Assembly: GCA_027295975.1 (NCBI GenBank)
Contig: JAPUJX010000334.1
Coordinates: forward strand, 1 to 7,908
Direction: 5' to 3'
Source: Gammaproteobacteria bacterium
Lineage (GTDB): Bacteria > Pseudomonadota > Gammaproteobacteria > Pseudomonadales > Azotimanducaceae
Length of the DNA: 7,908 nucleotides
Under the pieces are notes generated by a model. That model was not told where the DNA came from. It did no database searches and worked only from the letters and a program-made list of their open reading frames with translations. This document shows, piece after piece, positions 1-6,117 of this stretch; position 1 is the first letter of the stretch; each line of letters opens with the position of its first letter. The translations under genes and the position numbers were made by a program.

Positions 1-17
1 ACTGGGACGTAGGCAAT

Positions 18-323
18 ATGATCGCACCATTACAACATCACCTTCGCAAGCGGCTGGCCATCGAACTGCCCTGGGTTTCCTATCTCGGCGACTACCCTGA
101 GAACGATCACCTGTGCCGGGTTTACGGATACACCTTGAGCGGCATGGGTTTCCCTGTACCCTATCCGGGCGAGTGGCATTCGATCGCGGGATTGACGACA
201 ATCAAAGGGGAACTCGCCCACGGGTATGAAGTTGACGCCATCGACGCCTGGCTCGATCCCACGCCCATTCGGGGCAAAGGCCTCTCCCAGGCACAAAGCC
301 GGGTTGACCAGTACGCTTACTGA
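18..323 (+). CDS. Unrecognised ORF, probably the 3' part of a gene entering from the left
   Basis: This reads as 101 codons from an ATG at 18 to TGA at 321-323. The frame is also open back to the first bases of the window (Trp-Asp-Val-Gly-Asn before the Met), and no clear ribosome-binding site precedes the ATG, so the true start may lie outside. The protein is soluble-looking, rich in Trp, Tyr, Pro and Gly (for example VYGYTLSGMGFPVPYPGEW), and has no signal peptide or membrane segment. I do not recognise a family. A faint likeness to gamma-glutamylcyclotransferase-like folds (VYGYTL, then a KGEL segment) is too weak to name it. Third codon positions lean to G/C, as in the neighbouring genes. 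It ends 25 nt before the S9 peptidase start, so the two could be co-transcribed. An antisense ORF at 30-296 is the main alternative reading. Confidence 0.4.
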   Translation: MIAPLQHHLRKRLAIELPWVSYLGDYPENDHLCRVYGYTLSGMGFPVPYPGEWHSIAGLTTIKGELAHGYEVDAIDAWLDPTPIRGKGLSQAQSRVDQYAY

Positions 324-339
324 TCCGCAAAACCATTAC

Positions 340-351
340 GGAGCAAAGATG
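340..351 (+). promoter_or_regulatory. Ribosome-binding site fixing the S9 peptidase start
   Basis: GGAG at 340-343 lies 5 nt before the ATG at 349-351. It supports this start over the in-frame ATG at 226, which lies inside the upstream ORF and would place 41 residues ahead of the signal peptide. Confidence 0.7.
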
Positions 352-2352
352 AGAACAATCGTTGTTTCACTGCTGTGTTACTCAATGACGAGTTGGGCCA
401 CCGAACCTCCCGCTCTCTGGACCCCGGACATCATGGTGAGCGGCACCGTATTTACCAGCGTAGCCGTATCTCCCGATGCAAGCAGAATTGCCTACGCGCA
501 GGTGTCCGGGGTGATGACCGAGGACGTCAGCGCTTACCGGAGCACCATTTATGTAGCTTCGGCAGACGGTTCGAAGAGGCAACCTTTTATCAAACGTTTT
601 ACTTATGGTAAACAAAGCGCCAGCAATCCCCAATGGTCACCCGACGGACTCTGGCTGGCCTACACGGCGACGCAGCCGGAGGGTAAGTCGAACCTGGTCA
701 TCATTCCGGGCGACGGGGGCGGATCGCGGGTACTGACGGAGGTCAAATCCGGCGTCGGGGATTTTCGCTGGTCACCTGACAGCACCGCCATCGCCTACCT
801 CCTGCCCGACGAGCCATCGGAGGCAAAAGAAGCGCGAGAGAAGGCCAAAGACGACCCCATCGTTCTCGACAGCGATTACACCTATCAACATCTGTGGCTG
901 GTCGAACTTCCAGGCGACCGGGAAGAACCCCAACCCCGGCGCCTGACGGAAGGCAGCTTCCACATAAGCCATCCCTTTGTGCCTGGCTTCGATTGGTCGC
1001 CGGACGGGAAGTCCATCGTATTCAGTCATACCGCCACACCAGAAAACAACGATTGGCCAACCGCCGATATCTCCATAGTCAACGTCGTAACCGGCGAGGT
1101 ACGACCGTTCCAACAATCCGACTCAGCCGAATCCACCCCGAAATATTCTCCGGATGGGAAGTCCATCGCGTTCAACATCTCCGTCTTCCCTCCAAGCTGG
1201 ATACGCCAGACCCGGGTGGGGGTCGCAAGCACGGACGGTCAACGATTGAAACTCCTGGCCAAGACTCCCGATGAAAACCCCCGGCTCATAGGCTGGCTGA
1301 ACCGCAACGGATTGCTGATCGCGGAAGGCGCACATACGACCACCGCGTTATATCGGCTTCCGGTGAGCGGTGGCGATCCAAAACGTATCGACAATGCCCA
1401 AAATCTCATCGGCCGCGTGCGCTTGAATGCCTCGCGCACCCATCTGGGTCTGACTCTCATGGATTCGGAAACTCCCCAGGAAGCTTATCTGACCGGCGTG
1501 CGCAGTTTTGCTCCGCATCGGGTGAGCGCAGGTAACTCACACCTGCCGGATCTGGCTATGGGCACCACCGAGGTGCTGCGCTGGAATTCCCGGGACGGCA
1601 TGGAAATCGAAGGCCTGCTGACCTATCCGGTTGGTTACGAGCGCGGGACGCGCTACCCGTTGTTGCTGGTGATTCACGGCGGTCCAGCAGGGAACTTTTC
1701 CCGGAGTTTCATCGCCCATCCACGCAGCCTCTATCCGCTTGCCGCTTTTTCGGTCGAAGGGTACGCGGTGTTGCGTGTCAACCCACGCGGGTCCGGCGGC
1801 TACGGGTACGAATTCCGCCGCGCCAACAACAACGATTGGGGAGGTGGCGACTTCGAAGATCTCATGACGGGGGTCGATCACGTGATCGAACTCGGCATCG
1901 CAGACCCGGAACGACTCGGTGTGATGGGCTGGAGTTACGGCGGTTTCATGACCTCATGGGTGGTCACCCACACGGATCGTTTTCGCGCCGCTTCCATCGG
2001 TGCACCGGTCACCGATCTCGTTGCATTCAACGGCACCGCAGATATCGTCGACTTTCTGCCCGACTACTTCGGCGGTGATTTCTGGGAGCGCGAAGCGGTA
2101 TATCGTGAGCACTCACCGTTGATGCATGTGGGAAACGCCAATACCCCGGCGCTCATTCAGCACGGACGGGCCGACGCGCGGGTCCCCCTCGGCCAGGGAA
2201 CGGCTTTCTATCGAGCACTCAAACGCCGCGGCATAGAAACCAGAATGGTGACCTATCCCCGGGCGCCTCATGGCCCGAGGGAACCGAGACAGGTGTTACA
2301 CGTGATGAACGACAACCTGGCGTGGTTCAAAAGTCACATTCCGGTTAACTAG
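349..2352 (+). CDS. Exported S9-family serine peptidase (prolyl oligopeptidase / acylaminoacyl-peptidase type)
   Basis: A 667-aa peptidase expected to cleave short peptides, probably in the periplasm. It opens with a short signal peptide (MRTIVVSLLCYSMTSWA, likely cut after Ala17). Residues about 40-400 carry beta-propeller blade motifs: WSPDG at 96-100, WSPD at 141-144, WSPDG at 216-220 and YSPDG at 266-270. The C-terminal alpha/beta-hydrolase domain has the oxyanion-hole HGGP (443-446), nucleophile Ser529 in GWSYGG (527-532), Asp609 in GRADARVP and His641 in APHG, so the catalytic triad is complete. Length and architecture match the family (S9C-like, TolB-propeller peptidases). Substrate preference (dipeptidyl, acyl-aminoacyl or oligopeptidase) cannot be read from the sequence. 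It follows the unrecognised ORF by 25 nt, and its stop codon lies inside a perfect palindrome. Confidence 0.95.
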   Translation: MRTIVVSLLCYSMTSWATEPPALWTPDIMVSGTVFTSVAVSPDASRIAYAQVSGVMTEDVSAYRSTIYVASADGSKRQPFIKRFTYGKQSASNPQWSPDGLWLAYTATQPEGKSNLVIIPGDGGGSRVLTEVKSGVGDFRWSPDSTAIAYLLPDEPSEAKEAREKAKDDPIVLDSDYTYQHLWLVELPGDREEPQPRRLTEGSFHISHPFVPGFDWSPDGKSIVFSHTATPENNDWPTADISIVNVVTGEVRPFQQSDSAESTPKYSPDGKSIAFNISVFPPSWIRQTRVGVASTDGQRLKLLAKTPDENPRLIGWLNRNGLLIAEGAHTTTALYRLPVSGGDPKRIDNAQNLIGRVRLNASRTHLGLTLMDSETPQEAYLTGVRSFAPHRVSAGNSHLPDLAMGTTEVLRWNSRDGMEIEGLLTYPVGYERGTRYPLLLVIHGGPAGNFSRSFIAHPRSLYPLAAFSVEGYAVLRVNPRGSGGYGYEFRRANNNDWGGGDFEDLMTGVDHVIELGIADPERLGVMGWSYGGFMTSWVVTHTDRFRAASIGAPVTDLVAFNGTADIVDFLPDYFGGDFWEREAVYREHSPLMHVGNANTPALIQHGRADARVPLGQGTAFYRALKRRGIETRMVTYPRAPHGPREPRQVLHVMNDNLAWFKSHIPVN

Positions 2353-2382
2353 CCTGGATTATTCATGAATAATCCAGGCTAG
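2349..2382. terminator. Perfect 34-bp palindrome between convergent genes, probable bidirectional terminator
   Basis: The half-site CTAGCCTGGATTATTCA is followed directly by its exact reverse complement. As RNA it would give a 15-bp stem with a 4-nt CAUG loop on either strand. It contains the peptidase TAG stop (2350-2352) and lies 23 nt beyond the stop of the convergent RIO kinase, where a shared terminator is expected. No U-tract follows on either side, so it is not a textbook intrinsic terminator. It could act with Rho or as a 3'-end stabilising hairpin. A smaller GC hairpin (CCCGG-AA-CCGGG, 2391-2402) sits between it and the kinase stop. Confidence 0.6.
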
Positions 2383-2405
2383 GGCGATCCCCCGGAACCG
2401 GGCCC

Positions 2406-3179
2406 TCAACGAAAACGAGACCAGAGTCTGGATGCCGTGTCGAGGGTATCCAGAACCATGCCCTGGCGGCGAAAGTAGTTGAAGAGGTTGTCCAGATCTC
2501 GATGGAACAGGGTCCAGGCATCGGCAACGGAGTCGACTTCGACAGCCTGGGGGAGATCGATGATGGTCGACTTGCCTTTTTCGTAGAGGATGTTGAACGC
2601 CGACAGGTCGCCATGGACGAGGCCGCACTCGAGCAGGATCTCGATGTCGCGTAATACCGCGCGCAAAGTGATCTGGGCTTCATCAGGCGTGAGGGCGACA
2701 TGAACCAACATCGGCGCGGCGCGCGCACCGTCGCCGATGAGTTCCATCAGAATTCCCTCGTTGCATCGCGCATAGGGTTTTGGCACCGAGGCGCCTGAAT
2801 CGTACAGTAGATTCAGCACCTGCCATTCATGATCGATCCACATTCGATGGGAAACGCCTCGGCCCTTGCGGCTGCGCTGTCGTATCGCCTTCGCCAACCG
2901 TCTGTCGCGCACCCGGCGCGGGTCGACGTATCGCGCATCGTTACCGAACGCGCGAAATTTTCGCGCTCGATACATCTTCGCCGCAAGGTAGGTGCCGCAT
3001 ACTTCTTCTCTGGGGCGGCAACGGTACACGGTTGCTTCTTTGCCGTCGTTCACTACTCCCTCCACGGCCGATACGTAACCGGAAAACGCGTCGAGTAATA
3101 CGCGTTGCTCCAACCCTGCGAGCATTCCCCGGCTGAAATTGACTTCCGTCAGATTGATGTCTCTGTCATCCCCGTCCAT
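2406..3179 (-). CDS. RIO1-type atypical serine/threonine protein kinase
   Basis: A 257-aa protein of the bacterial RIO1 group. Numbered from the chosen ATG, it has the RIO ATP-binding segment DGKEATVY (45-52), the ATP-anchoring Lys68 in LAAKMYR, a hinge-like MELIGD (145-150), the catalytic loop LVHGDLSAFNILY with Asp191 and Asn196, and the metal-binding Asp208 in IIDLPQ. All core kinase residues are present. No canonical substrate lobe, signal peptide or membrane segment is seen, so it should be cytosolic. Archaeal and eukaryotic relatives act in small-subunit ribosome maturation. The role of the bacterial group is poorly defined and nothing nearby reveals a partner. The ATG at 3177-3179 has GUGGGGG just upstream. 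An in-frame TTG at 3219-3221 would add 14 residues but lacks a ribosome-binding site. The gene is convergent with the peptidase and divergent from the reductase. Confidence 0.9.
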   Translation of the reverse strand: MDGDDRDINLTEVNFSRGMLAGLEQRVLLDAFSGYVSAVEGVVNDGKEATVYRCRPREEVCGTYLAAKMYRARKFRAFGNDARYVDPRRVRDRRLAKAIRQRSRKGRGVSHRMWIDHEWQVLNLLYDSGASVPKPYARCNEGILMELIGDGARAAPMLVHVALTPDEAQITLRAVLRDIEILLECGLVHGDLSAFNILYEKGKSTIIDLPQAVEVDSVADAWTLFHRDLDNLFNYFRRQGMVLDTLDTASRLWSRFR

Positions 3180-3275
3180 ATTTGCCCCCACGGCAGACAA
3201 GCTCACGTGACGCGTGCGCAATAAAAGCGATGAAATAGTCGGCGCGACCGTTACCCGGCGCAGTTTCGAAGCAGG

Positions 3276-3289
3276 AGCGGCGAGCCGCT
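3276..3289 (-). other. Short GC-rich hairpin in the RIO kinase leader
   Basis: AGCGGC and GCCGCT are separated by 2 nt, giving 5-6 base pairs. It abuts and partly overlaps the stop of the 8-codon ORF. No U-run follows on the minus strand. Together with the mini-ORF it resembles the layout of a translation-dependent leader, but it is short enough to be chance in GC-rich DNA. Confidence 0.3.
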
Positions 3290-3314
3290 AGTTGTAGCCG
3301 AGAGAAATCTTCAT
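3288..3314 (-). CDS. Candidate 8-codon leader ORF upstream of RIO kinase
   Basis: ATG at 3312-3314 to TAG at 3288-3290 encodes MKISLGYN. It is preceded by GGAGGTG, the strongest Shine-Dalgarno match I noticed in the window, with 5 nt from GGAGGT to the ATG. The stop lies about 109 nt upstream of the RIO kinase ATG, on the same strand. It could be a leader peptide, a translated small ORF, or the remnant 5' end of a decayed gene. The peptide has no run of one amino acid, so classical amino-acid attenuation is not indicated. Confidence 0.3.
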   Translation of the reverse strand: MKISLGYN

Positions 3315-3415
3315 TAGGCACCTCCAGAACAAGGGCGGCGATCGGCGGAGGCTAGACCAGACGGCCGGAGATTGCTAGTTTCCTCAGTCAGATCGGTTCA
3401 GCCGCTATTGCAATT

Positions 3416-3428
3416 GGGGACGGGCATG
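3416..3428 (+). promoter_or_regulatory. Ribosome-binding site fixing the aldo/keto reductase start
   Basis: GGGGA at 3416-3420 lies 5 nt before the ATG at 3426. This supports that start over the in-frame TTG at 3372, which would prepend 18 residues (MLVSSVRSVQPLLQLGTG) to the conserved family N-terminus MKYRLLGNSGLRVS. Confidence 0.6.
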
Positions 3429-4460
3429 AAATATCGACTATTGGGGAACAGTGGTTTGCGGGTATCCGAACTCGCGCTCGGCGCCATGACCTTCGGTACG
3501 GAAACCGGTTTCGGCGTGAACAAAGAGGAGAGCCGAAAAGTTTACGACGGCTTCCGGGAAGCGGGCGGCAACTTCATCGATTCGGCCAACGTCTATGCGG
3601 CCGGTACCAGCGAGACCTTTCTCGGCGAATTTATTGCCGGTGAGCGTGATCGTATGGTAATCGCCACCAAGTACACGGGTGTGACACGTCGCCGCGATGT
3701 GAATGCTTCCGGCAACTCGCGCAAGAACATGATGGATTCCGTGCACGCCAGCTTGAAACGTCTGAATACGGACTACATCGATCTGTACTGGGTACACGCC
3801 CGGGACTACCTCACTCCCATAGAAGAAGTGATGCGCGGTCTCGATGATCTCGTCAGCCAGGGTAAGGTGCTCTACGTTGGCGTATCCGACACCCCGGCAT
3901 GGGTCGTCTCACAGGCAAATACCCTCGCGGAACTCAAGGGTTGGACGAAGTTCGTCGGTCTGCAGATCCGCTACAGCCTCATCGACCGCACGGTGGAACG
4001 AGAGTTGTTACCGATGGCCAAGTCCATGGATATCGCCGTCACTCCCTGGGGTATCGTGGGTTCCGGAGTGTTGAGCGGCAAATACAACAAGAACATCGAC
4101 GCCGAAGGGCGTGCCCAGATGCGTGGTCAGATCGGCGAGCGCAGCCTTACAATTGCAGGGGAGGTTGTCGAGGTGGCCAATCAACTCGGCGTATCGCCCA
4201 CCCAGGTTGCCATTGCATGGGTTCGTCGCGGTCAAGGCAACATCATCCCTCTCGTGGGAGCAAAAACGATACTGCAGTTGGAGGAGAACCTGGGTTGCCT
4301 CGGTGTTGAACTCGACGACGCGCAGATGGAACGACTCAACGCAGTCAGCCACATCGCGCCCGGTTTTCCCCACGACATGCTGGGGCCTCAGGCCATATCC
4401 GCCGCTCGCCGGGTGGAGAATCATCGTAAATCCACTACCCCAAGGCCCGTTGTCCCTTGA
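3426..4460 (+). CDS. Aldo/keto reductase, NADPH-dependent oxidoreductase
   Basis: A 344-aa cytosolic TIM-barrel oxidoreductase expected to reduce carbonyl groups with NAD(P)H. The N-terminus MKYRLLGNSGLRVSELALG is typical of the family. The catalytic tetrad is complete: Asp52 and Tyr57 (FIDSANVY), Lys82 (IATKYT) and His124 (YWVHARD). The cofactor-binding half shows LQIRYSLIDRTVERELLPMA, a PWGIVGSGVLSGKY loop and IIPLVGAKTILQLEENL, as in bacterial aldo/keto reductases of the YajO/YhdN-like kind. Length is normal. A C-terminal GFPHDML segment precedes a variable, basic tail. The physiological substrate cannot be inferred: no pathway genes adjoin it. It is divergent from the RIO kinase and convergent with the MATE gene, 44 nt from its stop, with no clear terminator in that gap. 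Confidence 0.94.
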   Translation: MKYRLLGNSGLRVSELALGAMTFGTETGFGVNKEESRKVYDGFREAGGNFIDSANVYAAGTSETFLGEFIAGERDRMVIATKYTGVTRRRDVNASGNSRKNMMDSVHASLKRLNTDYIDLYWVHARDYLTPIEEVMRGLDDLVSQGKVLYVGVSDTPAWVVSQANTLAELKGWTKFVGLQIRYSLIDRTVERELLPMAKSMDIAVTPWGIVGSGVLSGKYNKNIDAEGRAQMRGQIGERSLTIAGEVVEVANQLGVSPTQVAIAWVRRGQGNIIPLVGAKTILQLEENLGCLGVELDDAQMERLNAVSHIAPGFPHDMLGPQAISAARRVENHRKSTTPRPVVP

Positions 4461-4504
4461 GCGGCAACTCGGCCTCTGGTCGAATGTCATTAAGGAGACT
4501 CCGA

Positions 4505-5800
4505 CTAAGTGAGCCTGGCCTGTTCGCTGGTTATCATTACCTGATTCCAGCGCCAGGCCGCTAGCCCGATTAACACGTTGGTGAACGCAGTGACGACAAA
4601 CACTCCAACGTATCCATAAAACCGTCCTGCGAAAATCGCCAGTGGTATATAAATCACCAGCATTCTGAGCAGGGACAAGATCAACGGCGGCATCGGTTTG
4701 CTCAACGCGTTGAACGATGCATTGGCCACATTCATCATGCCTAAGAAACCGATGCTGATCGGTACGATATAGAGGTAACTCGTTGCGGTATCAACCACCT
4801 CAGGATCTTCGTTGATGAGGCGCACAAAAAATTCCGCACCCACCCACATTATGAGAGCCGCGCCAACACCCCAGACAAGGCAATACCGGTAGCAGAGTTT
4901 GAGAGCGAGCCGCACCCGATCGAAAAGCCTTGCGCCCCAATTCTGACCCACCAGCGGCGCGGCGCTGGCCGAGATGCCGATAACCACCATCGTTACGACA
5001 GAATCGATCCTCGAAGCGACGCCGAAACCCGCTACCACCGAAGTGCCAAAACCAGCGAGTATCCACGTGATCACCGCATAAGAGAGCGGTTGAATGAGGT
5101 TGGTTGCACCGGCTGGCAAACCGACATGCAGGATCGAACGGGTGTTTTCGACAAATCCGGTAATTTGACGCCGCACAATTCGTTCGCGCAGAAAAAACCA
5201 ATGGGCCGTCATGGCAAACGAGCACGTACGGGCAATTACGAAAGCCCAGGCAGCCCCGGATATTCCGAGTTCGGGAATCCCCAGCCACCCAAAGATCAGG
5301 AATGGACCAATGACCACCTGGATCACCGAACCAACGGTCATCACGTAACCCGGATACGCCGCATCACCCATGGCGCGCATGAGCCCGGAGCCCACCATGG
5401 CAAGGCCAAACGCCGGGAAACCGATCAACCAGATGCTGAAATAGGAAACTGCAAGGGCGTGAACATGGCCCGTCGCGCCGATCAGCGAGAACAGCGGTTG
5501 TGCGAACGATCGGCCGACCACCACACACGCAAAAGTGAACAACACAACGAGGATTAAACAGTGCGTTGCGAGAAGCGCCGCCCGCTCCCGGTCCCCGGCC
5601 CCGATCGCCCGGGCCAGCACAGCACCTGCACCGATACCAAGGCCGCGGGTGGCGGCATTGAGTGCCATCACCACAGGAAAGGAAAACGCAATGGCGGCGA
5701 GTTCGTTTTTGCCGACAAAACCCAGGTACACCGCCTCGACAAGCTGGGCCATGGTCATGGCCAGAAAACCCATGATCATGTATCCCGACAGGCGCATCAC
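4505..5800 (-). CDS. MATE-family multidrug/metabolite efflux transporter
   Basis: An inner-membrane antiporter of the MATE family, probably driven by Na+ or H+, with about 12 hydrophobic segments. Numbered from the GTG at 5798-5800, the first half carries GLGIGAGAVLARAIGAGD (53-70) and LMRAMGDAAYP (140-150). The second half carries LPAGATNLIQPLS (228-240) and the conserved APLVGQNWGA (281-290). The drawn start (GTG, then ATG) is the only usual one, but it is probably too short. The frame is open upstream to 5908 and encodes GFTEGEISGH just before it, matching the family's normal N-terminal T-E-G motif. A CTG at 5867-5869 would give 454 aa, a usual length. Alternatively the gene was once fused in frame to the upstream 63-codon ORF. 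Substrate is unknown. It is the last gene of the minus-strand cluster. Confidence 0.9.
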   Translation of the reverse strand: MMRLSGYMIMGFLAMTMAQLVEAVYLGFVGKNELAAIAFSFPVVMALNAATRGLGIGAGAVLARAIGAGDRERAALLATHCLILVVLFTFACVVVGRSFAQPLFSLIGATGHVHALAVSYFSIWLIGFPAFGLAMVGSGLMRAMGDAAYPGYVMTVGSVIQVVIGPFLIFGWLGIPELGISGAAWAFVIARTCSFAMTAHWFFLRERIVRRQITGFVENTRSILHVGLPAGATNLIQPLSYAVITWILAGFGTSVVAGFGVASRIDSVVTMVVIGISASAAPLVGQNWGARLFDRVRLALKLCYRYCLVWGVGAALIMWVGAEFFVRLINEDPEVVDTATSYLYIVPISIGFLGMMNVANASFNALSKPMPPLILSLLRMLVIYIPLAIFAGRFYGYVGVFVVTAFTNVLIGLAAWRWNQVMITSEQARLT

Positions 5801-5870
5801 ATGACCGGATATCTCCCCTTCGGTGAACCCGTTGTTACCCGGGCGTCCGGTTTGTGCGGTGTCAGCCAGC

Positions 5871-6062
5871 CTACCGGCCGCCGAGTCCGGCCGCCGGCTG
5901 CTCGGCGCTCAGGCGGTTGATAAGAAGTTGATGGGCAGGGCCGGCCTCCCGATGTACCCGTTCGGCTTCATCCCATTTCAACAAATCAAGCACGAAGAGT
6001 TTCTCCTCCGGGGCGCGCTCCGTGAGATTTTTCAGCTGTTCAGCGGCCGGTGCAATCGCCAT
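5871..6062 (-). CDS. 63-codon ORF abutting the MATE gene, possibly DUF1330-like fragment or detached N-terminus
   Basis: It has a good Shine-Dalgarno (GAGGG, 7 nt before ATG 6060-6062) and encodes a small charged protein. Residues 1-30 (MAIAPAAEQLKNLTERAPEE, then KLFVLDLLKW) resemble the start of DUF1330-type proteins, with an EQL helix followed by a V-x-L-x-LL-K/R strand. The rest of that domain is absent. This is pattern memory, not a search result. The ORF ends in TAG at 5871-5873, and its last 38 nt overlap the upstream-open MATE frame. An exact 10-bp direct repeat lies in that overlap. Deleting one 13-bp repeat unit would join this ORF in frame to MATE. It may therefore be a real small gene, a truncated domain, or the detached N-terminus of a longer MATE protein. 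Confidence 0.45.
   Translation of the reverse strand: MAIAPAAEQLKNLTERAPEEKLFVLDLLKWDEAERVHREAGPAHQLLINRLSAEQPAAGLGGR
5874..5896. repeat. Tandem 10-bp direct repeat with 13-bp period at the ORF/MATE junction
   Basis: CCGGCCGCCG occurs at 5874-5883 and again at 5887-5896, separated by AGT. Thirteen is not a multiple of three, so gain or loss of one unit changes the reading frame. The repeat lies wholly within the 38-nt overlap between the 63-codon ORF and the upstream-open MATE frame. Confidence 0.8.
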
Positions 6063-6074
6063 AGGAGGTCCCTC

Positions 6075-6117
6075 AAAAAACTAATTCCGATAACAGCGTC
6101 CCATCTGGAACCTGTTA
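6075..6117 (-). terminator. Candidate terminator hairpin at the end of the thioesterase gene
   Basis: On the minus strand TAACAG-GTTCC, loop AGAT, then GGGAC-(bulged G)-CTGTTA forms an 11-bp stem including one G-U pair (6091-6117). The stem begins with the thioesterase TAA stop. A T6 run (6075-6080) follows, but 10 nt beyond the stem, so termination is likely weak. The T-run is immediately followed by the ribosome-binding site of the 63-codon ORF. The element may therefore act as an attenuator or processing stem between tesB and the downstream genes. Confidence 0.45.

Larger units (their letters stand above)
3180..3425. other. Divergent intergenic region between RIO kinase and aldo/keto reductase
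   Basis: These 246 bp should hold the promoters of both flanking genes. On the minus strand they contain an 8-codon ORF with a consensus ribosome-binding site (3288-3314) and a GC hairpin (3276-3289). There is an 8-bp palindrome TCACGTGA near the kinase start (3203-3210) and ATTGCAAT near the reductase start. I could not assign convincing -35/-10 pairs by eye for either direction. Confidence 0.6.

Noticed and set aside
30..296. Antisense 88-codon ORF opposite the first plus-strand ORF
   Set aside because: The plus frame shows the more coding-like third-position bias and continues to the window edge; the antisense product has no recognisable feature. Not fully excluded.
226..348. In-frame ATG at 226 as the S9 peptidase start
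   Set aside because: It overlaps the upstream ORF, has no matching ribosome-binding site and would bury the signal peptide 41 residues in; the ATG at 349 has GGAG at proper spacing.
3180..3221. TTG start at 3219-3221 for the RIO kinase
   Set aside because: No Shine-Dalgarno precedes it, and the extra 14 residues are outside the conserved domain; the ATG at 3177-3179 follows a G-rich stretch.
3372..3425. TTG start at 3372 for the aldo/keto reductase
   Set aside because: The family N-terminus begins at the Met at 3426, which has GGGGA 5 nt upstream.
5871..6062. Programmed +1 frameshift joining the 63-codon ORF to MATE
   Set aside because: The required shift is +1, and no recognisable slippery site or stimulatory structure is visible in the overlap; a 13-bp duplication or re-initiation explains the layout better.
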